In this document: one piece after another, positions 12,685 to 25,332 of the stretch | Numbering within the stretch: position 1 is the first letter of the stretch | Layout: each line of letters starts with the position of its first letter | DNA from: Lineus longissimus | Lineage: Eukaryota; Nemertea; Pilidiophora; Heteronemertea; Lineidae | NCBI RefSeq assembly: GCF_910592395.1 | Contig: NC_088313.1 | Span: 13,282,437 to 13,346,436 of the forward strand | DNA length: 64,000 bases | Direction: 5' to 3' | Made by a program: the position numbers and the translations under genes | The notes under the pieces: model-generated | The model's database searches: none | Told to the model about the DNA's origin: nothing | What the model saw: the letters and a program-made list of their open reading frames with translations, nothing else

Positions 12685-12925
12685 ATGTTACAAGACATGC
12701 ACGCGTCAAGTTGGAGAGTTAACGTGCAAGTATGAGCTAAAGGAAAAGCACATATCAGGCGTGGGTACAAGAAAGGTACATGTCAAGTAAACGATTCGAG
12801 AAATGTACAAGTCAAGCAAAATACAAGAAATGCATACAGTAGGTGGTACAAGATATGCACATGTCAAGCGGGAATGACAAGAAATGCACATGTCCACTAA
12901 GAGTTACAAGAAATGTACAGGTCAC
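12685..12925 (+). repeat. Degenerate minisatellite, unit about 35 bp
   Basis: Variants of TACAAGAAATGCACATGTCA recur about seven times with changing spacers. The short minus-strand frame over it is a product of the repeat. Confidence 0.7.
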
Positions 12926-12929
12926 CAAG

Positions 12930-14166
12930 CAGGAGATAGAGTGCTAGTCCATTCAAACACTGCAACATGAAACCTCAACAACTAAAATTGGCGACGGTTT
13001 CCGATTTCAGATATAGTTAAGTAAGGTTTCAAATTTCATAGCCATTTACTCATGGTTCTGTAAAGGCATCATGCCGTAGAAAAAACGAATAATTCTCAAC
13101 AAGTACTGACGCAGAAATCAATTTGTAAGGCGAAGCAGACATGTAAGACGTATTTTTCAATGATCAGAATCAGATAACTTTTTTCAAGAAGATCTATTTT
13201 CAGGAGTCAAAGTCAACCTGGAGAATCAGCATTACATTTCCCGAGAGGAGTCCTCGGTTTATCTCGGGTCGAGGTAGGATTTCCTGGAATGACATCCCCA
13301 TCCTTGAGGTCATCTCGCCAACCTACAGAAAATGTTCAAATTTCCTTTGGATCAAGATCATAATTTGATGGCTCGAAAGTACTTTCATTTGATGATCCGA
13401 TAAAAACAGCAGGAAATTCAAGAGTTGCAGATTTGAAGCAACTGGATGCTGCGTGTTTTTTATTGTAAAATGTATCGCTTCATTTTTATTACCAAAACTA
13501 GAACAATGGTCCCAACCAGCAGGGTGGACTTCATATATTTTTGTCCTTCTAACCTTTATCATGACAGACTCGTTTTAAATCTTTGTTTTTGTAATTACTG
13601 ATGTACATATCACAACGATGCTGGCAAGGTGTTTGTTTCCTGGGGAATGGGAGAAAAAAGGCACCTTATTGTGCCTTCGTGTATTCCATAATTTATTGAT
13701 ACAAAGGCAACACACCTATACGAAATGACTACTTTGAGATAAAGGCGTAGACACGTACCACCCTTATTCAGGCTGCTGAGCCCCTTGGATAAGATGGCGA
13801 CAAATTGGTTTTAAAAGTAGGATAACCAAACTTTGTGCTGGCGGAAAGATATTGATTTAAGGATTCAAATTCTTGTGATGTTGTTCAACAGATGATTGGC
13901 TGAGGGATTATCTCGCCGAATTGAAATCTGATGTAAAGTTTGAAATCAGCGTTCTCTGAGTGAAGACGGAAAAGAAAGTTTATGAATAGTTTCTTTGAGA
14001 ACCATGAATTTGAAATCTGAAGAGGTGGATCGATTAATCTCTACTCGTGATTGCTCAAAGCAAACGCTTCTTGTGCTATAAGCTCCAAAGAAGCGCGACT
14101 AGATTTTCCGGTGATAGTTAGAAATTTAGGGGCTACGGTTACGCTGACACATGACAATGGCTTGTG
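12930..14166. other. No gene seen
   Basis: No supported exon, RNA gene or bounded repeat was found by reading this stretch. Confidence 0.45.
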
Positions 14167-14378
14167 TTAAAGGGGGACTATAGGCAGGAGGAGAGGTGCT
14201 TATTTGGTCATCTTCAAGTGACTAGTATACACAGTAAGGGCCCTAGGTCATGTCAGACTTAGCACTAAATATATCCATCGTACAAGTACGAATCATTTCG
14301 ACCTACTGTGAGATGTGAGAGACCCCTATTGGCGGCTTTATCTTGCCTGCCTAGCTGCGGCCTGTATTGTCCCTTTAA
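14167..14378 (+). mobile_element. MITE family A, copy 1
   Basis: It starts TTAAAGGGGGACTATAGGCA and ends GTCCCTTTAA. The ends are inverted repeats of about 20 bp. Family blocks inside include GACTAGTATACACAGTA, ATTTCGACCTACTGTGAG and AGAGACCCCTATTGGCG. Related copies lie at 34,830, 36,094 and 50,867, with a split copy at 18,343. The flanking TTAA may be part of the target duplication. The superfamily is not settled. Confidence 0.8.
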
Positions 14379-14379
14379 G

Positions 14380-16700
14380 AAACCGTCATTGGCCTCGCCT
14401 CTTTATAAATTCTTCAGCAAATGCTTTTCGACTATCACCATTGGAGTTGCATTGTTTATGATAGGGCATGTATACATCATCAGTAATCATGGTCATACGG
14501 AAGTGGCGAGGCAACTCTGTTGCTGCAAGCTTGAGTGAAAAAAGAGAAATTAATTCGGTATCCGTCTATTGTTGTACTTATCTATATAGTAGACACCCAA
14601 AGGGGTCTCATTGGAAGTGCCCACAAGCAGGCACGAACACACGCAAACCTACGGCAGTGACCCCCATCCCAGTGCCGTCGGCAAAGATCTAATGACGTAT
14701 ATACTCATGCAATCCCATAACCTGGAGTACAAGAAACAAGCAACCAATTTTCATTGGCCTTCAAAATAAGACCAGAAAGTAACGATCACTATTTTTCCTT
14801 CCCAAGGCCAGAGAAAGTGAAAGGCTTTCCCTCTTCCCAGCATTAAAAACCGTCGTCTTAAAAAACTGCTATTGATTCCAATGTTGCTTTCGAAATTTGA
14901 AATGTCGCTTTCCTGTTTAATGAGAGAGTTTAATGTTTCCAGTAGATTAGACTTGCTGATCACTCCCATGATTAAACATGCGACAATCAAACAGCTCATG
15001 TTGCGAATAGCGTGGCTGCAGGCCTGGGATAATTGTTACCTTCATCTTGATCTTATCAGTTACGGGAATTTTTTTCATTTTTTTTCAGCAAGAAAACAGT
15101 TTTAGTCAGTAAAGCTCCATCAGCTGATAATAAAATGGTCTCTGAAGCAAACGCATGACATCCGCCAGTTTCCACGCAAATACACACGGTTCACCTTGAC
15201 TGACTCAGCCAACAAATATAGTCCAGAGGCGATTACTTGTGTAGCAAAATCAATGAGCTGAAAATCAAGACTTTTGAATAAATTTTCTCTGTGTAAAGAG
15301 TCTCTTGGTCCATAAAATCTCAATTCTAGGGAACCATAGAACATATCAGTTGTCACCATCATTAGGCCGCGCTTATTTTATTCGTTGGATTACGGATTAT
15401 TGTCTCCAAATGTATGTGCGGGAGGGGAAAAAATAAAAATAAAAATCAGGTTTTGTAATTGAAACAATTCATTTGTGGAAACGAATCGGCAGTGAAATAT
15501 TACAGGTGAGGAGGAAATAAAAACTATTTTAATAAAATACCCCCCCCCCCCGCCGGCCCCTACATGTACCTGTTTCTCTTCCTCTCTTTACCTCAGGTTC
15601 CTCAAGTGCTCACGACTTTCAAAAGAATGTGGAAAAAGGCCAAAATACAGGTATGTGTCACACGATCCTAGCGCCATTAAATGGCAATTCCCTCCATTTT
15701 TCAGTAGTCCCCAGCTTGGTTTACCAAGTGTAAGATATATATATAATGAATATAGAGTTACACCCGTAACTCATGGAGACCATGTTGCTTTTCATGCCTT
15801 TGATATACGTCGTTGCAACAATATAACATGTACCGATACGACCCCAAAGATTCTATGCCGCAAAGTTGATGAGCCTAACTGATCTACAAAACAGGTCTTC
15901 TGAAAAATACTATTGAGTTGTGCATGCATGGAAATATCAACAAAAACGAGATAAAGCCATGTCCATTATTAAAAGAAGACGGGGAAGGCGAACGTCATGT
16001 CCGGCCAGCGCGTGGCCAAGTTTTACAGTATTCGCCTGAAACTGGCACAGAACTAACTAGGGCCTACATGTAGACATCGTTGTCGACAATTTCTAACTAC
16101 ATGTATGGTATGATCTGATGGTCAAATGGAAAAAATTACATGCACATGTACCAACTTTTCATCTATAAGATATGGAAAATGCGTTCGGTGTCCTAACGCA
16201 CGAAAGGGACATTGTGCTCATCAGGGCAGGCTGAAAACTGCTCAGAGGCGAGTTTGCAATAACTTGAAAGGTAGCCGATACGGTCGGTCGTGTCACTTCT
16301 TTTGAGACTTTAGATATGTCTGTAACCCATCATCAGAATTAGATACATCCAGGCGAAAAAGCACTTTCTGTTTGAATAAATGGTTCACCATCGTTAATTG
16401 TAGTCGCCCCAGGTATAGACTACATCAGGTATATAAATTTCCACCGACTCATCATGTAGCGAACATCACCAAGACGAGTCACTAATGGCACAGTTTGCGC
16501 CATCAGGCTGGCTTTGAAGTCGACTCGGCATATTCAATGAATCCTTCCCGCTTTTACCGGGCTCCCTGCTCCTGTTCCGGAGGTATAAATGCCTCCATCT
16601 ATAATACATTAGCGATCACAGCAGCGTTCATGATAGTGTTTCTAAAGCGATGCTAGACCAAACTTGCATACGGTAATTGTTTAGGTAGACCAAAGACACG
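14380..16700. other. No gene seen; homopolymer C tract at 15,541
   Basis: Short frames only. A run of about 12 C is at 15,541-15,552. No splice-supported coding sequence was found. Confidence 0.45.
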
Positions 16701-16717
16701 TGAAATTAAGAGTTTAA

Positions 16718-16752
16718 TAGCCCCCCCCCTCCACCCCCCCCCCCCCCTCCTT
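16718..16752. repeat. C-rich low-complexity tract
   Basis: Nearly uninterrupted C runs broken by single T and A bases. It creates a poly-Gly frame on the minus strand that is not a gene. Confidence 0.9.
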
Positions 16753-16930
16753 CAATCGACGTAGAAACACATCCCCACTGACAACACACGGGAAAGAACT
16801 CTTTTAGAAGTTTTGTCAGTGGGTGGGTGTTTGTCAGTCGATTAACAGCGGCTGAATACCGGGGCTGAAAACAACAAACGTGTGCACGATAGTGCACGTG
16901 TTTATCAGTATCACTACCAAATTATTCCGT

Positions 16931-16956
16931 ACATCATGATGATATCATCATGATGT
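16931..16956. repeat. Perfect 26-bp palindrome
   Basis: The 26 bases equal their own reverse complement, built from CATCATGATGAT and its mirror with no loop. It sits 33 bp upstream of the small ORF at 16,989. Confidence 0.85.
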
Positions 16957-16988
16957 GAGCAAACGACTGTCGGTATTACCTCATCAGA

Positions 16989-17093
16989 ATGGCAGATTCA
17001 AGCATAATTATTGTCGCCTACCCGTCTGAAGATTCGTTCTTCGAAGATTTGAAGCAGACGACAGAATCATCGAAACCGCCACACATTGTATAA
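16989..17093 (+). CDS. Small ORF, possible first coding exon
   Basis: The 34-codon frame starts MADSSIIIVAYPSEDSF in a good context (GAATGGCAG) and runs to TAA. A GT just before the stop could serve as a donor. I do not recognise the protein and could not join it to a downstream exon. A chance frame is quite possible. Confidence 0.2.
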   Translation: MADSSIIIVAYPSEDSFFEDLKQTTESSKPPHIV

Positions 17094-18342
17094 TAATCTT
17101 TTATTTGCGAGATCGTTTTGTATTTCGTCTGCGTCTGCTGAGAATGTAGCCGTTGGTGCCGTTATGCTGAATACAACTAATTCCGCTCTGCCCGGAGATA
17201 AATATCGACCATTTTTGTCTTCACGAAATAAGAACGGTGCATTGATAAGCATAGGCTATGCGTACCGCGTTAGGCGGTGATCATTCTTTTTATGATATGA
17301 CATGATATCTCTTTCTTAAAATCTGTCTCTAATTTCTCATCTTGAAAGGTGAGGTGTTGAAAAATGATTATTTCGATGCAAGCACGATTACTTTCGACAC
17401 TGGTATAGTGCAACATCAAAGCAAAACATGACCATGCAGGCTAATATTTTTCATTTCTCCCCGACATGACATTCGGAAACAAACAAATCTGGAATCAAAT
17501 AGGCCTTCGGACAGAATGAGGAGCCTTTGGGAAATATTTACATCCCCTGAAAGGGCAGGCGTCTCAGCAAAGTATATAGTCAGTCGTCGCCCACCTGGTC
17601 TGTAATTGTCTAACTGCAGTCGACGACGGGAGCTTCTGTAAACGTTCTCAAATTGAAATAAAGGGCAGACATCTTAGACGTCTTTTATTTGTCATACGAT
17701 TTTCCGGCATGTTAAAAAAATATATTATTTTCCCGTTAGCAGCCCATCCTGTCGCAGAAGGAATAAATTTACACCACCGGCTTTATACTACCGCGACTGA
17801 CGCCAACGGATTATTCCTCTCTGGTATGTTTCTGTTGTCTAGCGATAGAATAGTATAGACAAGAAAAACTATTTTCGAGACGAGACAGAAATTGCACAAT
17901 ATGGTTGTCAACTGCCACAAAAACTGATTCCAGACACCTTATAAGCCTTGTAAAGTGCAGTCAGACGCATGATGCACAGGTACATTTGTTTTTTCACGGA
18001 CGGATATTGGAGAGCAATAGCCTATTGAGTTTGAATGCAGTTCTCTCTTCTTCCGCCAAGTGTCTCTACAATAAAATAAGATTTCTTCACAATCGCCCCT
18101 CCCCTCCTATCGAAATCGAGGATCCGTACGCATAGGCCTACCTGAATCAGGATTTTTTTCTAATAACAAAAGTAGTGAATCTTGTCTTGACTCCTGACCT
18201 CCCTCTCACTGTCGGCGGAGCAGGCTGCGAACCTGAAATGACAGCATCATGCTTGGCAACCTAGAAGCAGTGATTCGTAAAGGTCCCATCTTGATGATTT
18301 TAGTGTCGGCGACCACCGACGAAGAAGTGCTGGTATACAATA
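17094..18342. other. No gene seen
   Basis: There are overlapping short frames on both strands at 17,067-17,280 and a 76-codon frame at 17,905. None has a recognisable domain or supported splice partners. Confidence 0.4.
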
Positions 18343-18636
18343 TTAAAGGAAGACTATAAGCAGGAACCGGACATATCAAATTTTGCAACGTCGCCGATAG
18401 ACACCTACTGTTGTACTGTAGAATTGAGAATTATCAATTCTCGTATACGAGGACTGTTTTGCACTATATATGTAAATCAGTTTTCTAACCGTGTATATAC
18501 GTCATGCAAAGGGTGGCCAAGAAAACTATCCCTCATCACACAATGGATATACAATAGAATTCTATTGTGCAAGGGAAACGTTTTCTGGACCACCCTGTAG
18601 AGAACGCCCTAGCTGCTGCCTATAGTCCGCCTTTAT
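18343..18636 (+). mobile_element. MITE family A, split copy with nested palindromic element
   Basis: The left end resembles TTAAAGGAAGACTATAAGCA and the right end GCTGCCTATAGTCCGCCTTT, matching the outer ends of family A. The interior is diverged. At about 18,510-18,600 lies a near-palindromic element with AGGGTGGCC ends and the core ACAATAGAATTCTATTGTG, the same as the element at 41,351-41,437. It appears to have inserted into the family A copy. Confidence 0.55.
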
Positions 18637-18639
18637 AAG

Positions 18640-20485
18640 ACTGCATATCTATAAACTATGCAGTGTTCACCTGTGCCCACACAAAATGAACCTTTGTTTG
18701 GCTTTTAAGACAATGGAAAGAAGGCCACATAGGTTCATAAGTTCTCTAAGGAAAGCCACTGGATACACAGTCAAAAGATGTCGCCGAGGCAAGATCATAT
18801 GATCTAGCGTTGAACAAAGGCCTGTGCCCACGCAAGTTGCCCTCGTAAATATCTTCACTTGAAATCACATTCGGCGCCGGGATTATAGGCGCATCCTATG
18901 TTCAATTCACGAAGACAATCTCTTTTGACAACGACTCATTCAAAGTGATGCTGGTTACCTTGACTACGACTTTCCGGCGACTGATACAACTAAGCATTAA
19001 GATTGTGTTAGCATTACAAATTAGTCAAGATTGAAAGGTACGCATTGGCTCTTTCGCGGCAATCCATCAGTGCCTAAATCAAAATGCAACAGCATGGTGT
19101 GTGTTTTTTTAATTGAATACGATATCGCGACATGGCGCAGTTAGATCCGAGTACCATGAGACGAGGTTATGATACAGTACTAGTGACAAGATGAAATATT
19201 GATTTTTTCAAAACATACCCCCCGGCCCCGTAAAAAAACACCACAAATCAGCTTGTGTGAAGAGCAGAAACCAAAACAATGTCAGGACTGTCATTCTTTA
19301 CAGAGAAGCATGGGCTGCCGAAGATGTCTGTTTGCCTGCGGCCAATATGGAAACCGACTTCACTTAAACCATAGCCCATCATCGGTAGAAGAAGTACAAA
19401 AACAGACTCAAAAGAGAACACGAGCCAACTGTGTCCCGTGTGGTGGTGGACTTGTTGGAGAGTTGGACCTGATATAGTGACATGAGTAGGAACCGTTCCG
19501 CGAAAAGAGGATACTTCGTTTGTAGGTGGACTTGATTAGGGAGATTGAGAACAGTGACTTATCACGGATCCTTACACGCATACGGATCGAAACGTCCACT
19601 TTCTACGGAGTCTTTTGCGTATACGTATAAGAACTCGTGATAATTTGCTGTTCCAAACCACCCTTTTTACCAAGTCAACGACCTATCCAAGTCCAAATTC
19701 CATCTAAGTCCTTTCCGACTGACATCCTGCAATCACCAGCAAGTTGATTCGCCCGGTAATACACGTGCTGAAAGCTTTTGGCAGCTTCCTTGAATGACCG
19801 ACTATCAGTTCATATCCATTAGCGACTGTCACCAGTCCTTCATTCGAACGAGAGGCAAAACGTACGCACCTAATGGCCTTACCCAGATTGAAGAAGATTT
19901 CTTCACACTTCGCCTTACCATGTAACCTTGACATTACTTGAAAGATGGCAAACTCTCCCCGCCAAAGAACCCACATGAACCCTTGCAACACTAGATGGTA
20001 CAGGGTACAATGTTGAAACCAATCGGTCACAGTTAGCTTTTTGCCACATTCTTTCATAGAGCAGCATCATGATATCAATCAAACGAACAATCTTCACATC
20101 ACATGAAACTCTTCGAAGTCAATTGTTTTTCAACAAATGAAGTATCAGCGTTGCTAGCGTGCGGGCAAACACCTCAATTCGCAGGGAATACATTTACAGT
20201 TTCCATTTAAATGCGTCGAAGGCTAATTATGGTAGAAAATAAGACGCTCACAAACGCCTAGTCGTTACCGAATCAAAGCAGGTGGCATCCCCGGTTTTGG
20301 CGACGAGAAGTGTTCATGTGGTTCTCACAATCGTAAAGTAGATCTGTCCGCAGCGTTTGAAGTTGTGGAGCGCTTAACCGCTCGTTTGGTTTTTTTACCA
20401 ATTTGTTAACTATCTATGCTGTTACCAGATTCCCTCCGAACGAAAGAGGGTCCATGCCGAAAAGTAAAACTGTCTTTGATGGTGA
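18640..20485. other. No gene assembled
   Basis: A 117-codon minus-strand frame at 19,704-20,057 and a 92-codon Cys-containing plus frame at 19,199-19,477 are the longest. Neither matches a family I recognise and neither has clear splice partners. Confidence 0.4.
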
Positions 20486-20611
20486 ATCTCAGTAGATGAA
20501 CTGGGAATCGAATGTAAAATAGAACGTTTGAAAGAGATTGTGGTTGCTAACGACAACCTTGGGAAAAAGCTTGCTCTGGAAAAGTCTTCAAAGACAAATT
20601 TGATGACGCAT
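20486..20611 (+). CDS. Candidate orphan exon with coiled-coil-like sequence
   Basis: After TCTCAG an open frame reads through DELGIECKIERLKEIVVAND and on to TNLMTH. It ends at a strong donor (CAT then GTAAGT). The charged, Leu/Ile-spaced sequence looks like a short helical segment. The pyrimidine tract before the acceptor is poor and no neighbouring exon was found. It could be a remnant of a gene or transposon. Confidence 0.25.
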
Positions 20612-20619
20612 GTAAGTTT

Positions 20620-21199
20620 GAAAATATCCTCACCTCCTCTTCCCCGATTCAAAACACCCTTACCTCCCCTGCGACTATCACAGAGGTTTTATCCAGCACC
20701 ACAGAAGTAGGCCCTTCACCACGACCGTAGCAGATTCTGCATCGTATCGTCTCTGCTGAAGAAGAATTAATCTTTCGGATGAGAAAATCGGCTGCCTCCG
20801 TCGGGAGCCGACCTCAAACGATGCTGACAGGTTCTTTCAGAACAGCCGATAGAAATGAGAAGATGGTACAAAGCTTAATTAATTTCTTCCGCTAATGAGG
20901 AGTCCCCTGATGGAGAATGTCAGGGTTTCTTCTCCCGGCTGTCTCATTACATGCTTTAACTGGATAAACACGTTCTCCTTTAAGCTGGGGATTTGTCGTT
21001 TTTTTTGCCCTCGTTTCCGAGGTTGATAGGGACTTCGGAACAGATTTGATTATAAGGTTTAGGTTGTCTTAGTGAGGTCGTTTGGGAGGCTGCGAGGACA
21101 CGATATAGTTATAATAAGCTCAAATAGTACATGTATAGTTGTAAATAGTCATAGTATGGAACTCGAACCATTGTTCAGCATTATCTTCATTGCGTCAGC
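20620..21199. other. No gene seen
   Basis: Nothing recognisable between the candidate exon and the start of the foldback-like array. Confidence 0.45.
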
Positions 21200-22560
21200 T
21201 AATATGAGGAAGGCTCAGGCCTTGATAGGGAGCTCTTCGTTAATAGGGCTGGTGAGCGAGAAGACTCGGTGGGGGGGGGGGGGGGGTTATATAGTTAGGA
21301 TGATGCCATCATGGCAGTTGACCGAAGAAGCAGTTGGCTAGCACACAATGTCAATGATTGATGGCGAGTAGTTGGTGGGTGGGAGAGGGGGGATATAGTT
21401 AGGATGATGCCATCATGGCAGTTGACCCAATAGACGCTGTCGCAGTATAGAAAATAAGTGGGGAGAATGTGGGAAACTAAATACAACAGGAGAAGGATAG
21501 GTAGTTTTGCCCGGAGATAAGCATAATGATCCCAAGACCCAAGTGTAATTAAGATTTATATTCTAATTCAAAAAGACCAACGTCGCCTAGACATACAGTC
21601 ATGCATAGACTGATGTAGCACAATGCATGAGATACCCTGTATAACGCAAATTTGAAAAAATTTCACCTCTATGCCTTATAACTTCAAGATTAACACCTGA
21701 TCACTTGGTCAAACTTGGTCAGATGTATTCTACAATACAAGAGACATGCTATTCAGAAATGTATTGGTTTGTGTGAGAGTAACGTACTGCCAAGTCTACA
21801 GCCGCTGGAACAGGGGTATGCATGAAATGACGTCGCGTCATTTTTGGAGGCAGGTAGGCCTGGCCTCCGCACCGGCTTGTGAGACCCGAGGGAGCGCGTG
21901 CGTTTGAGTTAAGTGCGCATGCGCTTTCTACGGAAAATTAAAATGGCCAGTGCTGTGGACGAGTGGTTTCAGGTTTCACGGTAGGATTTTGACATGGAAA
22001 CGGGGAAATAGACATTGAGACCAATGTACTTTCAAGATTATTGCATTATTAATGGAACCAGACCGTTGACATATTGTCACACCCCATGATATTGACGAAA
22101 TCGTCGTCGAAACGGGCAGCCCCGGACCGATCATGTTGGTGCGCTTGAAACTACGGAAAAGTTAGCAGACGGAAAATCTTTTGCGGAATTTTGCCAGTTC
22201 AAAGCACGATTTCGTCGCGGAAAGAGAAAAATAATCTCTGGCAGCGATGCAGCTTGTTGTTTAATGCATTTCGATTCGCCCCAGGGTATCGTCACACTTT
22301 GATTCGGCCCTGTTTTGACGAAATCTTCAACCGAACAGCGGCTTCTCTGCGTAAACATCGTAGCGTCCCGCTGAATTGTTTGGAAAAAGAAAATCTCTCC
22401 CCAGGTAAATTGCTGTGCATTAGCGTATACGATTCGCGTGCAAAAATGTCACCTGGGTGCAGAGGTTTTCTGGTTCCGGTCAAGCGGGTCAAGTTTTTTT
22501 CGTTGACGGTATACACGCACACATTCGACCCTTAACCATAAAGCTCGCTTAAGAGCTCCC
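21200..22560 (+). mobile_element. Foldback-array unit F1 (terminal block A plus core U)
   Basis: Block A (21,200-21,560) begins TAATATGAGGAAGGCTCAGG, has an AGGGAGCTCTT box, a poly-G run and a duplicated ATAGTTAGGATGATGCC-GGCAGTTGAC segment. Core U (21,561-22,560) begins TTCTAATTCAAAAAGACC and ends CTTAAGAGCTCCC. Inside U are a CRE-like TGACGTCGCGTCA (21,828-21,840), a palindromic TGCGCATGCGC (21,914-21,924, NRF-1-like) and an ATGGCC start at 21,943 that opens a 13-codon frame up to a possible donor. The frame starting near 22,154 stays open in all copies, but no known domain is visible. Confidence 0.75.
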
Positions 22561-24152
22561 TAATATGAGGAAGGCTCAGGCCTTGATAGGGAGCTCTTCG
22601 TTAATAGGGATGGTGAGCGAGAAGACTCGGTGGGGGGGGTTATATAGTTAGGATGATGCCATCATGGCAGTTGATCCAATAGACGCTGTCGCAGTATAGA
22701 AAATAAGTGGGGAGAATGTGGGAAACTAAACACAACAGGAGAAGGATAGGTATTTTTGCCCGGAGATAAGCATAATGATCCCAAGACCCAAGTGTAATTA
22801 AGATTTATAGGGAGCTCTAGCGAGCTTTATGGTTAGAGAGTGTGTGTATACCATCAACGAAAAAAACTTGACCCGGAACCAGAAAACCTCTGCACCCAGG
22901 TGACATTTTTGCACGCGAATCGTATACGCTAATGCACAGCAATTTACCTGGGGAGAGATTTTCTTTTCCAAACAATTCAGCGGGACGCTACGATGTTTAC
23001 GCAGAGAAGCCGCTGTTCGGTTGAAGATTTCGTCAAAACAGGGCCGAATCAAAGTGTAACGATACCCTGGGGCGAATCGAAATGCATTAAACAACAAGCT
23101 GCATCGCTGCCAGAGATTATTTTTCTCTTCCCGCGACGAAATCGTGCTTTGAACTCGCAAAATTCCGCAAAAGATTTTCCGTCTGCTAACTTTTCCGTAG
23201 TTTCAAGCGCACCAACATGATCGGTCCGGGGCTGCCCGTTTCGACGACGATTTCGTCAATATCATGGGGTGTGACAATATGTCAACGGTCTGGTTCCATT
23301 AATAATGCAATAATCTTGAAAGCACATTGGTCTCAATGTCTATTTCCCCGTTTCCATGTCAAAATCCTACCGTGAAACCTGAAACCACTCGTCCACAACA
23401 CTGGCCATTTTAATTTTCCGTAGAAAGCGCATGCGCACTTAACTCAAACGCACGCGCTACCCTCATGTCTCACAAGCCGGTGCGGAGGCCAGGCCTACCT
23501 GCCTCCAAAAATGACGCGACGTCATTTCATGCATACCCCTGTTCCAGCGGCTGTAGACTTGGCAGTACCTTACTCTCACACAAACCTATACATTTCTGAA
23601 TAGCATGTCTCTTGTATTGTAGAATACATCTGACCAAGTTTGACCAAGTGATCAGGTGTTAATCTTGAAGTTATAAGGCATAGAGGTGAATTTTTTTCAA
23701 ATTTGCGTTATACAGGGTGTCTCATGCATTGTGCTACATCAGTCTATGCATGACTGTATGTCTAGGCGACGTTGGTCTTTTTGAATTAGAATATAAATCT
23801 TAATTACACTTGGGTCTTGGGATCATTATGCTTATCTCCGGGCAAAAATACCTATCCTTCTCCTGTTGTGTTTAGTTTCCCACATTCTCCCCACTTATTT
23901 TCTATACTGCGACAGCGTCTATTGGGTCAACTGCCATGATGGCATCATCCTAACTATATCCCCCCTCTCCCACCCACCAACTACTCGCCATCAATCATTG
24001 ACATTGTGTGCTAGCCAACTGCTTCTTCGGTCAACTGCCATGATGGCATCATCCTAACTATATACCCCCCCCCCCCCCCCCCCCGAGTCTTCTCGCTCAC
24101 CAGCCCTATTAACGAAGAGCTCCCTATCAAGGCCTGAGCCTTCCTCATATTA
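22561..24152 (-). mobile_element. Foldback-array unit F2 (complete, inverted)
   Basis: A shortened block A (22,561-22,809) lies on the left. Then comes core U in reverse orientation (22,810-23,791) and a full block A in reverse (23,792-24,152). Because the A blocks are inverted relative to each other, this copy has the structure of an element with 250-360 bp terminal inverted repeats around a unique core. F1 and the U-A part of F2 form inverted arms of about 1.35 kb separated by the 249-bp short A. Confidence 0.75.
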
Positions 24153-25155
24153 TTCTAATTCAAAAAGACCAACGTCGCCTAGACATACAGTCATGCATAG
24201 ACTGATGTAGCACAATGCATGAGACACCCTGTATAACGCAAATTTGAAAAAATTTCACCTCTATGCCTTATAACTTCAAGATTAACACCTGATCACTTGG
24301 TCAAACTTGGTCAGATGTATTCTACAATACAAGAGACATGCTATTCAGAAATGTATTGGTTTGTGTGAGAGTAACGTACTGCCAAGTCTACAGCCGCTGG
24401 AACAGGGGTATGCATGAAATGACGTCGCGTCAGTTTTGGAGGCAGGTAGGCCTGGCCTCCGCACCGGCTTGTGAGACCTGAGGGTAGCGCGTGCGTTTGA
24501 GTTAAGTGCGCATGCGCTTTCTACGGAAAATTAAAATGGCCAGTGTTGTGGACGAGTGGTTTCAGGTTTCACGGTAGGATTTTGACATGGAAACGAGGAA
24601 ATAGACATTGAGACCAATGTACTTTCAAGATTATTGCATTATTAATGGAACCAGACCGTTGACATATTGTCACACCCCATGATATTGACGAAATCGTCGT
24701 CGAAACGGGCAGCCCCGGACCGATCATGTTGGTGCGCTTGAAACTACGGAAAAGTTAGCAGACGGAAAATCTTTTGCGGAATTTTGCCAGTTCAAAGCAC
24801 GATTTCGTCGCGGAAAGAGAAAAATAGTCTCTGGCAGCGATGCAGCTTGTTGTTTAATGCATTTCGATTCGCCCCAGGGTATCGTTACACTTTGATTCGG
24901 CCCTGTTTTGACGAAATCTTCAACCGAACAGCGGCTTCTCTGCGTAAACATCGTAGCGTCCCGCTGAATTGTTTGGAAAAAGAAAATCTCTCCCCAGGTA
25001 AATTGCTGTGCATTAGCGTATACGATTCGCGTGCAAAAATGTCACCTGGGTGCAGAGGTTTTCTGGTTCCGGTCAAGCGGGTCAAGTTTTTTTCGTTGAC
25101 GGTATACACGCACACATTCGACCCTTAACCATAAAGCTCGCTTAAGAGCTCCCTA
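24153..25155 (+). mobile_element. Foldback-array unit F3 (core U only)
   Basis: This third copy of core U begins TTCTAATTC directly after the outer tip of F2 and ends CTTAAGAGCTCCCTA, followed by unique sequence. It is nearly identical to the U cores of F1 and F2, so the array formed recently. Confidence 0.75.
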
Positions 25156-25276
25156 ACATGACTATTATGTACATTGTACTAAAACCTAGCACTGTTCCTT
25201 GGTCATACTAGCGCTTAAGGAAAATATATGACATGAAAAGAAGCTTTGCAGAACGGACGTTCACAAGATACCTAAC

Positions 25277-25331
25277 AAAGGAGGAGGAGGAGGAGGAGGA
25301 GATGAAGAAGAAGAAGAAGAAGAAGAAGAAA
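25277..25331. repeat. GGA/GAA microsatellite
   Basis: A run of GGA triplets is followed by a run of GAA triplets. Confidence 0.95.
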
Positions 25332-25332
25332 A

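Noticed and set aside
14167-14378. piggyBac assignment for MITE family A because of TTAA at the ends
   Set aside because: One copy lacks TTAA at its left end and the terminal bases do not match the usual piggyBac start. The superfamily is left open.
19704-20057. 117-codon minus frame
   Set aside because: Partly protein-like but with no recognised family, overlapping another frame and without splice partners. Left unannotated as a gene.
22131-25128. Conserved 114-, 76- and 75-codon frames in the three U cores
   Set aside because: They are alike only because the three copies are nearly identical DNA. Frames overlap on both strands and no domain is visible.
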